DNA of 64,000 nucleotides from Kribbella pratensis. GTDB lineage: Bacteria; Actinomycetota; Actinomycetes; Propionibacteriales; Kribbellaceae. Location: positions 186,001 through 250,000 of the forward strand of contig NZ_SODU01000002.1 of assembly GCF_004366075.1 (NCBI RefSeq), given 5' to 3'. The position numbers and the translations under genes are program-made. Shown here piece after piece: positions 18,506 to 26,658 of the stretch (position 1 is the stretch's first letter; each line of letters starts with the position of its first letter). Under the pieces are notes generated by a model. The model made no database searches. It was not told the origin of the DNA and saw only the letters and a list, made by a program, of their open reading frames with translations.

Positions 18506-19336
18506 TTAGCCGGTGGTGATCAACACGATGCCGGCGACTACTACGGCTGCGGCGGCGGCTCGTTTGGGGCCGAAGCGTTCGTGGAAGAAGATTGCGCCGA
18601 TGATGGCGCCGAAGATGATGCTGGTTTCGCGGAGGGCGGCGATCGCGGCCAGGGTGCCGCGGGTCTGGGCCCAGAGGACCAGTCCGTACGCGGCCATCGA
18701 GACGACGCCGCCGGCCAGCCCGGAGAGGATCGCGGGGCGGGGCAGGTTGAACGCCTGCCGGCCGCGCCAGAACAGGACCGCCAACGGCACCGCGAACCCT
18801 TGCAGCATGAACACCCAGCCCATGTACGTCGCCACCGGCATCTTGTGTACGGCGACCCCGTCGACGACCGTGTACGACGCGATCATCAGCCCCGTCCCGA
18901 TCGCCGCGAACAGCGCCGGGACCTGACCGCGCCCCGGGCGACCGATGAACACGAGCGCGATCAGGCCGGCCGACACGAGCAGTACGCCGGCCAACTCGAG
19001 TACGGCCAGGGTCTGGTGCAGTACGACGATGGACACCACGGCCACGACCCATGGCGACGTACCGCGGGCCAACGGGTACATCTGGCTGAACTGACCCAGC
19101 TGGTACGACGCCAGCAGCCCACCGAGATACGCGAGGTGCAGCAACGCGGACGCGATGATGTACCACCACGTCCCGGCGGGCGGCAGCCCCATCACCAGCA
19201 CCGCGACGAGCCCGATCACCCCCGCCGCAAGCTCGAACAACGCCAATCCGGCAACCCGGTCCGGCGCCCCGTGAGCCATCGCGTTCCACGTTGCATGCAG
19301 AACCGCCGCCCCAAGCACCACCAAGATCACCAGCAC
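18506..19336 (-). CDS. EamA / DMT-superfamily transporter
   Basis: A 276-residue protein with ten hydrophobic helices in two EamA repeats. The second repeat contains AQTRGTLAAIAALRETSIIFGAIIG-type sequence followed by FFHERFGPKR. The family exports small metabolites such as amino acids or nucleosides across the inner membrane. The gene begins MLVILVVLGAAVLHATWNA. It stands alone, with a large inverted repeat region upstream. Confidence 0.83.
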   Translation of the reverse strand: MLVILVVLGAAVLHATWNAMAHGAPDRVAGLALFELAAGVIGLVAVLVMGLPPAGTWWYIIASALLHLAYLGGLLASYQLGQFSQMYPLARGTSPWVVAVVSIVVLHQTLAVLELAGVLLVSAGLIALVFIGRPGRGQVPALFAAIGTGLMIASYTVVDGVAVHKMPVATYMGWVFMLQGFAVPLAVLFWRGRQAFNLPRPAILSGLAGGVVSMAAYGLVLWAQTRGTLAAIAALRETSIIFGAIIGAIFFHERFGPKRAAAAAVVVAGIVLITTG

Positions 19337-19392
19337 CGCACCACCCTCTCACCGTCCCGCCGACACAGTCAGCGGATTAGGCTCGGTGTGAT

Positions 19393-19495
19393 CTGCAGCT
19401 CGACAGGATGTGTCACCCGGCCGGGTAGTGCACCTGAGCGTGAATGCGTCCGTGCGTACAGCGTCTCGCCGGTGCACTACCTGTCGAGCTTGCAG
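19393..19495. repeat. Nested inverted repeats in divergent intergenic region
   Basis: Outer arms AGCTCGACAGG (19397-19407) and CCTGTCGAGCT (19480-19490) pair perfectly over 11 bp, with a further CTGC/GCAG extension. Inner arms GTAGTGCACC (19425-19434) and GGTGCACTAC (19471-19480) pair perfectly over 10 bp. They are properly nested, so one RNA or cruciform could form both stems. Confidence 0.65.
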
Positions 19496-19549
19496 CACTC
19501 GGCCGCGAAGAGCCGGTCGCCACGAGCGGGCAACCCTCATCATGGTCTG

Positions 19550-19870
19550 GTGGAGACCTCGCCTACGGAGCGCTTGTACGACGCGGCCGCCCGTTGCTCC
19601 GCGGACCCGTACTGGGCCAACTCCACCCGCCTGATCGAGACCGCAACCCATGCCCTCACAGACGGCCTCGACTCCCCCGGACTGCGAGAACTCGCCGCCG
19701 CGTCGCAGTCGGACCGGATCAGAAAACTTCGCCGGCTCCTGCTCGACGCGCTCGACGAACTCTCGGTCCCGCGCCCCGAAGCGTCGCCCGGTCAGCACGT
19801 CAGCGGCACGAGGTCGCCCGCCTTCCCACCGACACGCTCCGCCTCGAAATCACGCCGAGCGAGGTGCTGA
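19550..19870 (+). CDS. Uncharacterised small protein (gene 1 of an overlapping pair)
   Basis: About 106 residues from the GTG at 19550 (ETSPTERLYDAAARCSADPYW). The first 75 residues are helical and protein-like; the last 25 (GTRSPAFPPTRSASKSRRARC) look out of frame. The stop lies 7 bp inside the next gene, in the other frame. Either this is a short helical protein coupled to the next, or the two are one gene with a frameshift near 19790-19810. No family recognised. Confidence 0.5.
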   Translation: METSPTERLYDAAARCSADPYWANSTRLIETATHALTDGLDSPGLRELAAASQSDRIRKLRRLLLDALDELSVPRPEASPGQHVSGTRSPAFPPTRSASKSRRARC

Positions 19871-20499
19871 TCCACGTCAACGACCTGGAGATCACCGAGG
19901 CGGGCGCCGGAATGGGCATGCACCCGTTCAACCTCTTCGTCCCCACCAACCAGCTCGTTGCGACCACCGAGCCGCGCCACGTCGTGGTCGCTCGCTGCAC
20001 CTGCGGTGAATCGGGTTGCGGCTCGACCGAGGCCCGGATCACGCGTTTGGGCATGGCCGTCCATTGGGATTGGTACGTCGACCCGCCGCTGGGTCATGGG
20101 GTGTCCTTCGACGCCGCGCAGTACGACGCCGAAGTCGAACGGATCGGCAACGACCGGAGCTGGCAGCGGCCGGCGGACACCGCGGCGCGGTTGGTGATCG
20201 AGGCGGTCGATCGCGAGCGCTTCATCCCAGCAGGTATGGAGCTCAGCTGGGCGGCGGTCGATCATCAGGACCCGCGGAAGTTCCTGGTAGCGCTGTTCGT
20301 GAAAGACGAGCAGTTCCAGGTCTTCCTGCGGTTCCCGATCGGCGATCAAGCGCCCGAGCGGCTGGCAGACGACGTACTGCGAACGCTCCACCAACCGCCG
20401 CGAAGCTGGCGTGCCGCCTTCCACTCGATGACAGTGGGTCGGCGCGGGCGGCCGTCCATGGCGGGCCGGCGCTGGCGTTCAGAGGATCCCTGGGGATAG
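19864..20499 (+). CDS. Uncharacterised protein (gene 2 of an overlapping pair); start uncertain
   Basis: About 211 residues from the GTG at 19864. The protein-like frame actually begins near 19813 (LPTDTLRLEITPSEV) with no usable start upstream. It contains a CTCGESGCGST segment with three Cys, then WDWYVDPPLGHGVSFDAAQYD. I recall similar uncharacterised actinobacterial proteins with this order of motifs but no function. Cytoplasmic, with no membrane segments. The missing start and the overlap with the preceding gene suggest a frameshift or an unusual start. Confidence 0.6.
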   Translation: MLIHVNDLEITEAGAGMGMHPFNLFVPTNQLVATTEPRHVVVARCTCGESGCGSTEARITRLGMAVHWDWYVDPPLGHGVSFDAAQYDAEVERIGNDRSWQRPADTAARLVIEAVDRERFIPAGMELSWAAVDHQDPRKFLVALFVKDEQFQVFLRFPIGDQAPERLADDVLRTLHQPPRSWRAAFHSMTVGRRGRPSMAGRRWRSEDPWG

Positions 20500-20534
20500 C
20501 AGGCCCGGGCGGATGCACCCGGGCCTGCCGGCGG

Positions 20535-21932
20535 TCAGAACATCAGGGCGCGGGCCGGGTCCTCGAGGATGCCGGCGACGTCGGCGAGGAAGGTGGAGCC
20601 CTTCTCGCCGTCGATGAGGCGGTGGTCGAAGGACAGCGCGAGCGTGGTGATCCAGCGCGGGACGATCTCGTCGTCCACCACCCACGGCTGCTTGCGGACC
20701 GCGCCGAAGGCGAGGATCGCGGCCTCGCCCGGATTGATGATCGGCGTACCGGCGTCGACGCCGAACACGCCGACGTTGGTGATCGTGAACGATCCACCGG
20801 CCTGGTCCGCCGGCTGGGTCTTGCCCTCGCGGGCGGTGGCGACCAGGTCGTTCAGCGCCCGGCACAGGTCGGGCAGGGTGAGCGAGTCGGCGCCCTTGAT
20901 GTTCGGGACGATCAGCCCGCGCGGGGTGGCCGCGGCGATGCCGAGGTTGACCGCGCCCTTGTAGACGATCTCCTGCGCCTGCTCGTCCCACGCCGCGTTG
21001 ATGATCGGCGTACGCCGGGCCGCCAGCGTGACCGCCTTCGCGACGATCAGCAACGGCGAGACGCGCAGATCCTTGAACGCCTTGTCGGACTTCAGCCGCT
21101 CGACCAGTTCCATGGTGGCGCTGACGTCGACGGTGATCCACTCGGTCACATGCGGCGCGGTGAACGCACTGGCAACCATCGCCTGCGCCATCGCCTTCTG
21201 CACACCCTTGACCGGGACGCGGGTGTCTTCGCGGCCGCTGACAACCGGAGCAGGCTCGTACGCCGGAACGTCCGCAACCGCAGGCGCCGCCGCGTAACCC
21301 TCGACGTCGGCCCGTGTGATCACTCCACCTGGGCCGGTCGCCGGCACCACAGCCAGATCGATCCCCAGATCCTTGGCGAGCTTCCGCACCGGCGGCTTCG
21401 CCAACACGTGAACAGACCCGTTGCCCCCAGCAACCGGCGCCGGAGCGGGGACCGCCGCCGGTGCGGGCGGGGCAACCGGGGCAGCCGCGGGAACCGGAGC
21501 TACCGGGGCAGCCGCGGGCACCGCAGCTACCGCGGCAGCCGGAGTCGGGCCGGCGGAGGCTGCGGGCTTGCGTTGGCGGCGTTTGGCGTCGGTGGTCTTC
21601 GGCCCGTAGCCGACCAGGACCGCGGTGCGGCCGCCGGTCTCCTCGGGCTCCGGGATCGTCGGAACCATGTCGTCGGCGAGGGCTTCGGCGGACTCGGTCT
21701 GCACCGAGATGATCGGCGTACCGACCGGGACCGTCTCGCCCTCCGGCACGAGCAACTCGGTGACCACGCCGGCGAACGGAACCGGGAGCTCGACCAGCGA
21801 CTTCGAGGTCTCGATCTCGACGACGGTGTCGTTGAGCTTGACCGTGTCGCCGGGCTTGACCTTCCAGCTGACGATCTCGGCCTCGACGAGTCCTTCACCG
21901 ACGTCGGGGAGGCGGAACTGCTGGATGCCCAT
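20535..21932 (-). CDS. bkdC: Branched-chain 2-oxoacid dehydrogenase E2 (dihydrolipoyl acyltransferase)
   Basis: A 465-residue protein. A lipoyl domain (1-80) carries the modified Lys44 in VEIETSKSLVEL. A long Ala-Pro-Val linker with repeated AAAPVAP follows (about 125-180). The subunit-binding domain is at about 187-222 (PPVRKLAKDLGIDL). The acyltransferase domain has the catalytic SFDHRLIDG near the C-terminus. It passes the acyl group from E1 to CoA. The ATG overlaps the E1-beta stop by one base (TGATG). Last gene of bkdABC; no E3 gene is adjacent. Confidence 0.93.
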   Translation of the reverse strand: MGIQQFRLPDVGEGLVEAEIVSWKVKPGDTVKLNDTVVEIETSKSLVELPVPFAGVVTELLVPEGETVPVGTPIISVQTESAEALADDMVPTIPEPEETGGRTAVLVGYGPKTTDAKRRQRKPAASAGPTPAAAVAAVPAAAPVAPVPAAAPVAPPAPAAVPAPAPVAGGNGSVHVLAKPPVRKLAKDLGIDLAVVPATGPGGVITRADVEGYAAAPAVADVPAYEPAPVVSGREDTRVPVKGVQKAMAQAMVASAFTAPHVTEWITVDVSATMELVERLKSDKAFKDLRVSPLLIVAKAVTLAARRTPIINAAWDEQAQEIVYKGAVNLGIAAATPRGLIVPNIKGADSLTLPDLCRALNDLVATAREGKTQPADQAGGSFTITNVGVFGVDAGTPIINPGEAAILAFGAVRKQPWVVDDEIVPRWITTLALSFDHRLIDGEKGSTFLADVAGILEDPARALMF

Positions 21933-22906
21933 CAGTACCCCATCACCTTGTCGACGCCGTCCAGCACCCGGTCGAGGTCCGGAAGGTAGTCGTCCTCCAT
22001 CCGCGACGGCGGGTACGGGGTGTCGTATCCGGTGATACGCAGCACCGGTGCCTCGAGGTGGTAGAAGCACTCCTCGGTCACCCGCGCCGCGATCTCCGAA
22101 CCCGGACCGAACGAGTACGGCGCCTCGTGCACGACAACCGCACGCCGCGTCTTCTTGACGGAGGCGAAGATCGTCGCCAGGTCGAACGGCGCGATCGTCC
22201 GCAGGTCGATGACCTCCAGGTTGCGGCCGTCCTCGACCGCGGCCTCGGCCGCCTGCAGACAGGTCTTCACCATCGGGCCGTAGCAGAGCAGCGTCGCGTC
22301 GGTGCCCTCCCGGAGCACCTTCGCCTTGTGCAGCGGCATCGGCGGCACGGACTCGTCCAGCTCGGCCTTCTCGTGGTACCGGCGCTTCGGCTCGAAGAAC
22401 ACGATCGGGTCGTCGGACGTGATCGCCTGCTGGATCATCCAGTACGCGTCGACCGGGTCGCCGCAGGAGATCACCTTGAGGCCCGGCACGTGCGCGAACA
22501 GCGTCTCCGGCGACTCCGAGTGGTGCTCGACCGCGCCGATACCGCCGCCGTACGGGATCCGGATGACGATCGGCATGGTGATCTTGCCCATCGACCGGTA
22601 GTGCATCTTCGCGACCTGGTTGATGATCTGGTCGTACGCCGGGAACACGAAGCCGTCGAACTGGATCTCGCAGACCGGCCGGTACCCGCGCAGTGCGAGG
22701 CCGACCGCGGTGCCGATGATCCCGGACTCGGCGAGCGGGGTGTCGATCACCCGGTCCTCGCCGAAGTCCTTCTGCAGTCCTTCGGTGACCCGGAACACGC
22801 CGCCGAGCTTGCCGATGTCCTCGCCCATCACGACGACCTTCGGGTCCTTCTCCATCGCGGCCCGGAGTCCGGCGTTGATGGCCTTGCCGAGAGTGATCTT
22901 GGTCAT
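21932..22906 (-). CDS. bkdB: Branched-chain 2-oxoacid dehydrogenase E1 beta subunit
   Basis: A 324-residue transketolase-like subunit. Diagnostic stretches are MGEDIGKLGGVFRVTEGLQ, TPLAESGIIGTAVGLALRGY, and RIPYGGGIGAVEHHSESPET with the catalytic-site His pair. It binds with E1 alpha to form the TPP-dependent decarboxylase. The start lies 3 bp after the E1-alpha stop. Confidence 0.93.
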   Translation of the reverse strand: MTKITLGKAINAGLRAAMEKDPKVVVMGEDIGKLGGVFRVTEGLQKDFGEDRVIDTPLAESGIIGTAVGLALRGYRPVCEIQFDGFVFPAYDQIINQVAKMHYRSMGKITMPIVIRIPYGGGIGAVEHHSESPETLFAHVPGLKVISCGDPVDAYWMIQQAITSDDPIVFFEPKRRYHEKAELDESVPPMPLHKAKVLREGTDATLLCYGPMVKTCLQAAEAAVEDGRNLEVIDLRTIAPFDLATIFASVKKTRRAVVVHEAPYSFGPGSEIAARVTEECFYHLEAPVLRITGYDTPYPPSRMEDDYLPDLDRVLDGVDKVMGY

Positions 22907-22909
22907 CGC

Positions 22910-24073
22910 TCAGCCCTCGCCTTCGAACGAAGCGGCGTACGCAATGAACTGGTCCCGCTGCTCGGCCAGTTGCGGCGTCTCCTCGACGTACACGTTCTGG
23001 AAGAAGTCGGTGAGCACCGGGTCCGGCAGCGCGAGGCAGCCGGCCCGCAGTTCGGCGGCGATCTTGTTCCCCTCGGCCTCGACCTCGTCGAAGAAGTCGT
23101 GGTCGACGGCGGCGTGCCGACTCAGGTACGCGTGTACGCGCTCGATCGGGTCCTTGAGCTTCCAGTGCTCGAGGTCCTCGTTGAGCCGGTACTTCGTCGG
23201 GTCGTCGGACGTGGTGTGCGCGCCCATCCGGTACGTGTACGCCTCGATCAGCGTCGGACCGCTGCCCTCGCGGGCCCGCTTCAGGGCCTGCTGGGTGACG
23301 GCGTACGTCGCGAGTACGTCGTTGCCGTCGACGCGGACTCCGGGGAAGCCGAAGCCGGCGGCGCGCTGGTACAGCGGGATCCGGGTCTGCCGGTCGATCG
23401 GCTCCGAGATCGCCCACTGGTTGTTCTGGCAGAAGAAGACCACCGGCGCGTTGAACACCGAGGCCCAGATGAACGCCTCGTTGACGTCACCCTGGCTGCT
23501 GGCGCCGTCGCCGAAGTACGCGATCGTGGCCTCGCCGTTCTCGGCGTCACCGATCGCGTGGTCGCGCTGCTGGCCCATCGCGTACCCGGTCGCGTGCAGC
23601 GTCTGCGCGCCGATCACGATCGTGTAGAGGTGGAAGTTGTTGTCCTTCGGGTCCCAGGCACCCTGGTCGACGCCGCGGAACAGGCCGAGCAGGTTCAGCG
23701 GGTTGACCCCCTGACAGAACGCGACACCGTGCTCGCGGTACGTCGGGAAGACCATGTCCTTCTTGTTCAGAGCCCGGCCGGAGCCGATCTGCGCGGCCTC
23801 CTGGCCGAGCAGCGACGCCCACAGCCCGAGCTCACCCTGGCGTTGCAGGGCGGTCGCCTCGGTGTCGATCCGGCGGACCAGGACCATGTCCCGGTAGAAG
23901 CCCTTGATCGTCTCGTCGTCCAGGTCGAACGTGTAGTCCGGATGCTCGACGCGCTCGCCTTCGGGCGTCAGGAGCTGGACGAACTCGACCTCCTCGGAGG
24001 CCTGGGGCGGACTGACCGGCGCCTTGTGGGGCGCGAACACTTCCGGGGCAGGGCCCGGCACCGACTCACTCAC
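22910..24073 (-). CDS. bkdA: Branched-chain 2-oxoacid dehydrogenase E1 alpha subunit
   Basis: A 387-residue protein with the TPP-binding motif GDGASSQGDVNEAFIWASVF ending in NNQWAIS. FPTYREHGVAFCQGV and AHTTSDDPTKYR (phosphorylation-loop region) are also present. It decarboxylates branched 2-oxoacids, feeding branched starters or valine/leucine/isoleucine breakdown. The GTG at 24073 is preceded by GAGGAG; upstream in-frame sequence to 24331 is not protein-like. First gene of the leftward bkdABC operon. Confidence 0.92.
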   Translation of the reverse strand: MSESVPGPAPEVFAPHKAPVSPPQASEEVEFVQLLTPEGERVEHPDYTFDLDDETIKGFYRDMVLVRRIDTEATALQRQGELGLWASLLGQEAAQIGSGRALNKKDMVFPTYREHGVAFCQGVNPLNLLGLFRGVDQGAWDPKDNNFHLYTIVIGAQTLHATGYAMGQQRDHAIGDAENGEATIAYFGDGASSQGDVNEAFIWASVFNAPVVFFCQNNQWAISEPIDRQTRIPLYQRAAGFGFPGVRVDGNDVLATYAVTQQALKRAREGSGPTLIEAYTYRMGAHTTSDDPTKYRLNEDLEHWKLKDPIERVHAYLSRHAAVDHDFFDEVEAEGNKIAAELRAGCLALPDPVLTDFFQNVYVEETPQLAEQRDQFIAYAASFEGEG

Positions 24074-24532
24074 ATGCACTCCTCGGGTTCGAGCGCGGGA
24101 TCGCCGCGACCGCAACGTTGCACGGGGCCGGCCCGGTGCGCCGGATGAGGCTTTCGCAGGCTGGTCCGCGTGATTCCAGGGGTTGATGCACTGCTGGCAG
24201 TGGACCTCCTCACTGGTCTCACTCCCATCTTGCCGGACACCGTACCGACGAGGTGCCTGATTCGCTAACTGTCTGGACTCCGGCGGGTACGGCGGTACCG
24301 AAATCGGTCCTCCGGTGAGACACCAGTCCATCCACTGGTCCTATCGGCACGCTCATATAACAGAGATCTGGCATCTCGACATCAAGTGTCACAAATGGGT
24401 CTCGACGTACGCCGAACTGGCGGGAATCCGTGGATCGGTGGCCGGATACCGCCTTGCGGGGAGCCGTCGCGAGCCATAGCGTAAGCATCGTTCTTGCAAA
24501 ACACCCCTGACACCCCTCTCGAGGAGGTCCCG
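24074..24532. promoter_or_regulatory. Divergent control region of bkdABC and EamA gene
   Basis: 459 bp without a credible gene. On the minus strand, TTGATG (about 24381-24386) and TATATG/TTATAT (about 24353-24360) are spaced about 19 bp and could be the bkd promoter. ACCAGT (24322-24327) and ACTGGT (24334-24339) form a perfect 6-bp-arm palindrome just downstream of it, a possible operator. An Lrp regulator, the usual type for bkd genes, is encoded 20 kb away at 43705. Confidence 0.4.
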
Positions 24533-25471
24533 ATGGCCGCGTCCGCTCCCGCCGAAGTGGTCGAGTCCGGTTCCCGGACGGCCTCCGGCGCGATGATCTG
24601 GACCGCCCTCGCCGTCGTGTACGTCGTGTGGGGTTCGACGTACCTGGCGATCCGGGTCGTGGTGGAGGCGGACATCCCGCCGATGCTCGGGATGGCCACC
24701 CGCTTCCTCACCGCCGCGTTGCTGATGGCCGCCGGCCTGGCCGTGAAGTCGGGCTGGCAGCGGCTGCGGATCACCCGCCGCGAGGCAATCGGCGCGGCCA
24801 CGGTCGGGGTCCTGCTCCTTGCCTTCGGCAACGGGGCGGTGGCGATCGCGGAGCAGACGGTGCCGTCCGGGCTGGCCGCGTTGCTGGTCGCCGCGATCCC
24901 GTTGTGGCTGATGCTGCTGCGCGTCGGCGGCGGCGAGCGACCGCGGGCGATGACGTGGGTCGGCGTACTGATCGGGTTCGGCGGCGCGGCGCTGCTCGCG
25001 TTGTCAGGTGGTAACACGAGCGCGAAGCCGCTGTCGGTGGCGATCCTGGTGGTCGGCACGATCTGCTGGGCGACCGGCTCGCGGTACGCGCCGCAACTCG
25101 GGCTGCCGCGGGATCCCCTGGTGACAGCGCTCTACGAAATGGTCTTCGGCGGTACGGCGATGGTGCTGCTCGGCGTACTGCGAGGAGAGCCGGGGCGGCT
25201 GCACCTGGACCGGATCCAGGGATCCGGGTGGATCGCACTCGCGTACCTGGTGGTGTTCGGGTCGCTGCTCGCGTACACGGCGTACTCGTATCTGCTGGCG
25301 AACGCGCCGATCTCGCTGGTGGGCACCTACGCGTACGTGAATCCGGCGGTCGCGGTGTTCCTCGGCTGGCTGATCCTGAGCGAGAGCCTGACCTGGCAGA
25401 TCCTGCTCGGCGGCGCGGTGATCATCGTCGGCGTTGCGCTCGTGGTCACCTCGGAGCGCCGGCGCTCGTAG
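24533..25471 (+). CDS. EamA / DMT-superfamily transporter
   Basis: A 312-residue protein. A polar N-tail is followed by ten membrane helices in two EamA repeats (VVYVVWGSTYLAIRVVVEAD at the start of the first, YAYVNPAVAVFLGWLILSES in the second). A likely efflux carrier of the RhaT/YdcZ-like group. The ATG at 24533 has a clear GAGGAGG site; an earlier in-frame start at 24494 is rejected. Followed by two hairpins. Confidence 0.87.
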   Translation: MAASAPAEVVESGSRTASGAMIWTALAVVYVVWGSTYLAIRVVVEADIPPMLGMATRFLTAALLMAAGLAVKSGWQRLRITRREAIGAATVGVLLLAFGNGAVAIAEQTVPSGLAALLVAAIPLWLMLLRVGGGERPRAMTWVGVLIGFGGAALLALSGGNTSAKPLSVAILVVGTICWATGSRYAPQLGLPRDPLVTALYEMVFGGTAMVLLGVLRGEPGRLHLDRIQGSGWIALAYLVVFGSLLAYTAYSYLLANAPISLVGTYAYVNPAVAVFLGWLILSESLTWQILLGGAVIIVGVALVVTSERRRS

Positions 25472-25489
25472 CGCCCGTACGAAAAGGAA

Positions 25490-25545
25490 AGACCCGGGCC
25501 CAAGGGACCCGGGTCTCCCACCGCTGCCGATGCGCGCGGCAGCGG
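25490..25545 (+). terminator. Tandem hairpin terminators after EamA gene
   Basis: AGACCCGGG (25490-25498) pairs with CCCGGGTCT (25508-25516). CCGCTGCCG (25521-25529) pairs with CGGCAGCGG (25537-25545). A third, weaker stem, GCCGTG/CACGGC, lies near 25562-25584. Confidence 0.7.
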
Positions 25546-25584
25546 GTCTGGCTGCCGGTCGCGCCGTGCCCCGAAAAACACGGC

Positions 25585-25940
25585 ACGAATCTCCGGCAAT
25601 GGTTCCAACATATTCCGACGAATCGTGCTATTGCCAATTCGGCAGCCACCGAGCCCACCGAAACAATCTTCCGATTCGCCGGGCTTCCGTCACCCGCGCT
25701 GACTCAACGACGTACCGGGAGCTCGGTTACGGGACCTTCCGTATCAACTTCCACTCACTACCGTCACCGGCAAGTTGCCTGGTCAGCACGAGGTTTGCTG
25801 CTCCGTCAGGGAACTCATCACCGGACTACTATGCATGTCCGTACCCGGAAAATAGTTGACGAAAAAGTTTGTAACCGCCTGTGCCAGGTGTCGTTAGCAC
25901 TAAGACGAATCCGTCAAAACCCGAAAGGAAACCTGGCATA
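25585..25940. promoter_or_regulatory. Long leader / promoter region of secreted repeat protein
   Basis: About 355 bp of relatively AT-rich, non-coding sequence. TTGACG (25856-25861) is a possible -35, but the -10 is unclear. TGCCAGG (25882-25888) and CCTGGCA (25932-25938) form a perfect 7-bp inverted repeat that encloses the Shine-Dalgarno (AAAGGAAA, about 25924-25931) and ends 3 bp before the ATG. No gene supported. Confidence 0.4.
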
Positions 25941-26534
25941 ATGCAGGTAACTCGTAAGATCGTCGCCGCTGCAGCGGTGGCGACTGTCGCCACCCTCGGT
26001 CTGGCCACCGTCGTGAGCGCCAACGTTCTCGACGACGCCCAGCAGAAGGCTCAGGTCACCGGCCTGGCCGACGCGGTCTCCTCGGCCAGCAAGGGCTACG
26101 ACGGCGGCCACGCCCGCTGGTGGGGCATGCACAAGGACGGCTCGCTGGTCGCCATCGACCGCAACGACCTCGGCGCGTTCCAGGCCTGCCACAACCTCGG
26201 TGCCGGCACCGGCATCGGCGGCACCGTGCCGGCCAACGACATCACCGGCATCATCGGCTGGGGCAACGACGGCAACAGCGTGACCGCCGTCAAGACCTGC
26301 GAGCAGGAGAACGAGCAGAACCGCAAGTGGTACAAGGCCGACGGCAACGGTGTCGTGTCCGTGTCCGACAACAAGGTCGGTCCGTGGCAGGTCTGCCACA
26401 ACCAGGTCGACATCACGGGCATCGGCGGCACTGTCCCGCTGTCGAACCCGACCGGCATCCTGGGCCTGGACAACGACGGCAACTCCGTCGACTCGCTCAA
26501 GACCTGCGAGCAGAGCAACGAGCAGAACAACTGA
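25941..26534 (+). CDS. Small secreted protein with two 69-residue Cys-containing repeats
   Basis: 197 residues. A Sec signal peptide (1-27, ending VVSA) is followed by a short linker and two homologous units, about 60-128 and 130-197. Each unit has CHN...IGGTVP...TGI.G..NDGNSV..(V/L)KTCEQ.NEQN. Cys83/Cys120 and Cys152/Cys189 are each 37 residues apart, so one disulfide per unit is likely. There is no LPxTG, lipobox or C-terminal helix. It faintly recalls chaplin-type surface proteins, but the chaplin consensus is not met. A long leader precedes it and a strong terminator follows, suggesting a well-expressed monocistron. Confidence 0.8.
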   Translation: MQVTRKIVAAAAVATVATLGLATVVSANVLDDAQQKAQVTGLADAVSSASKGYDGGHARWWGMHKDGSLVAIDRNDLGAFQACHNLGAGTGIGGTVPANDITGIIGWGNDGNSVTAVKTCEQENEQNRKWYKADGNGVVSVSDNKVGPWQVCHNQVDITGIGGTVPLSNPTGILGLDNDGNSVDSLKTCEQSNEQNN

Positions 26535-26602
26535 CCCTCCCTGGTCAGTGATGCGGGACCCGAACCAGTCACCTCGGTGGATTGACTGATTCGGAGCAAC
26601 AC

Positions 26603-26644
26603 AAGCGGCGCCGGGAGCAAGCCTCACTCCTCCCGGCGCCGCTT
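26603..26644. terminator. Bidirectional intrinsic terminator
   Basis: AAGCGGCGCCGGGAG (26603-26617) and CTCCCGGCGCCGCTT (26630-26644) form a perfect 15-bp stem with a 12-nt loop, followed by CTTTGTG. It separates the secreted protein gene from the convergent SDR gene. Confidence 0.88.
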
Positions 26645-26658
26645 CTTTGTGCCTGGCC

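Noticed and set aside
22058..24148. Open frame of 696 codons antisense to bkdA and bkdB
   Set aside because: The minus strand encodes E1 subunits with full motifs; the plus frame has none.
24074..24532. tRNA or small RNA in the bkd leader
   Set aside because: No cloverleaf or T-loop consensus was found on either strand by eye.
25941..26534. Chaplin
   Set aside because: Cys spacing (37 residues) and the repeat core do not fit the roughly 40-residue chaplin domain with its GN-V-hydrophobic pattern; only a loose resemblance.
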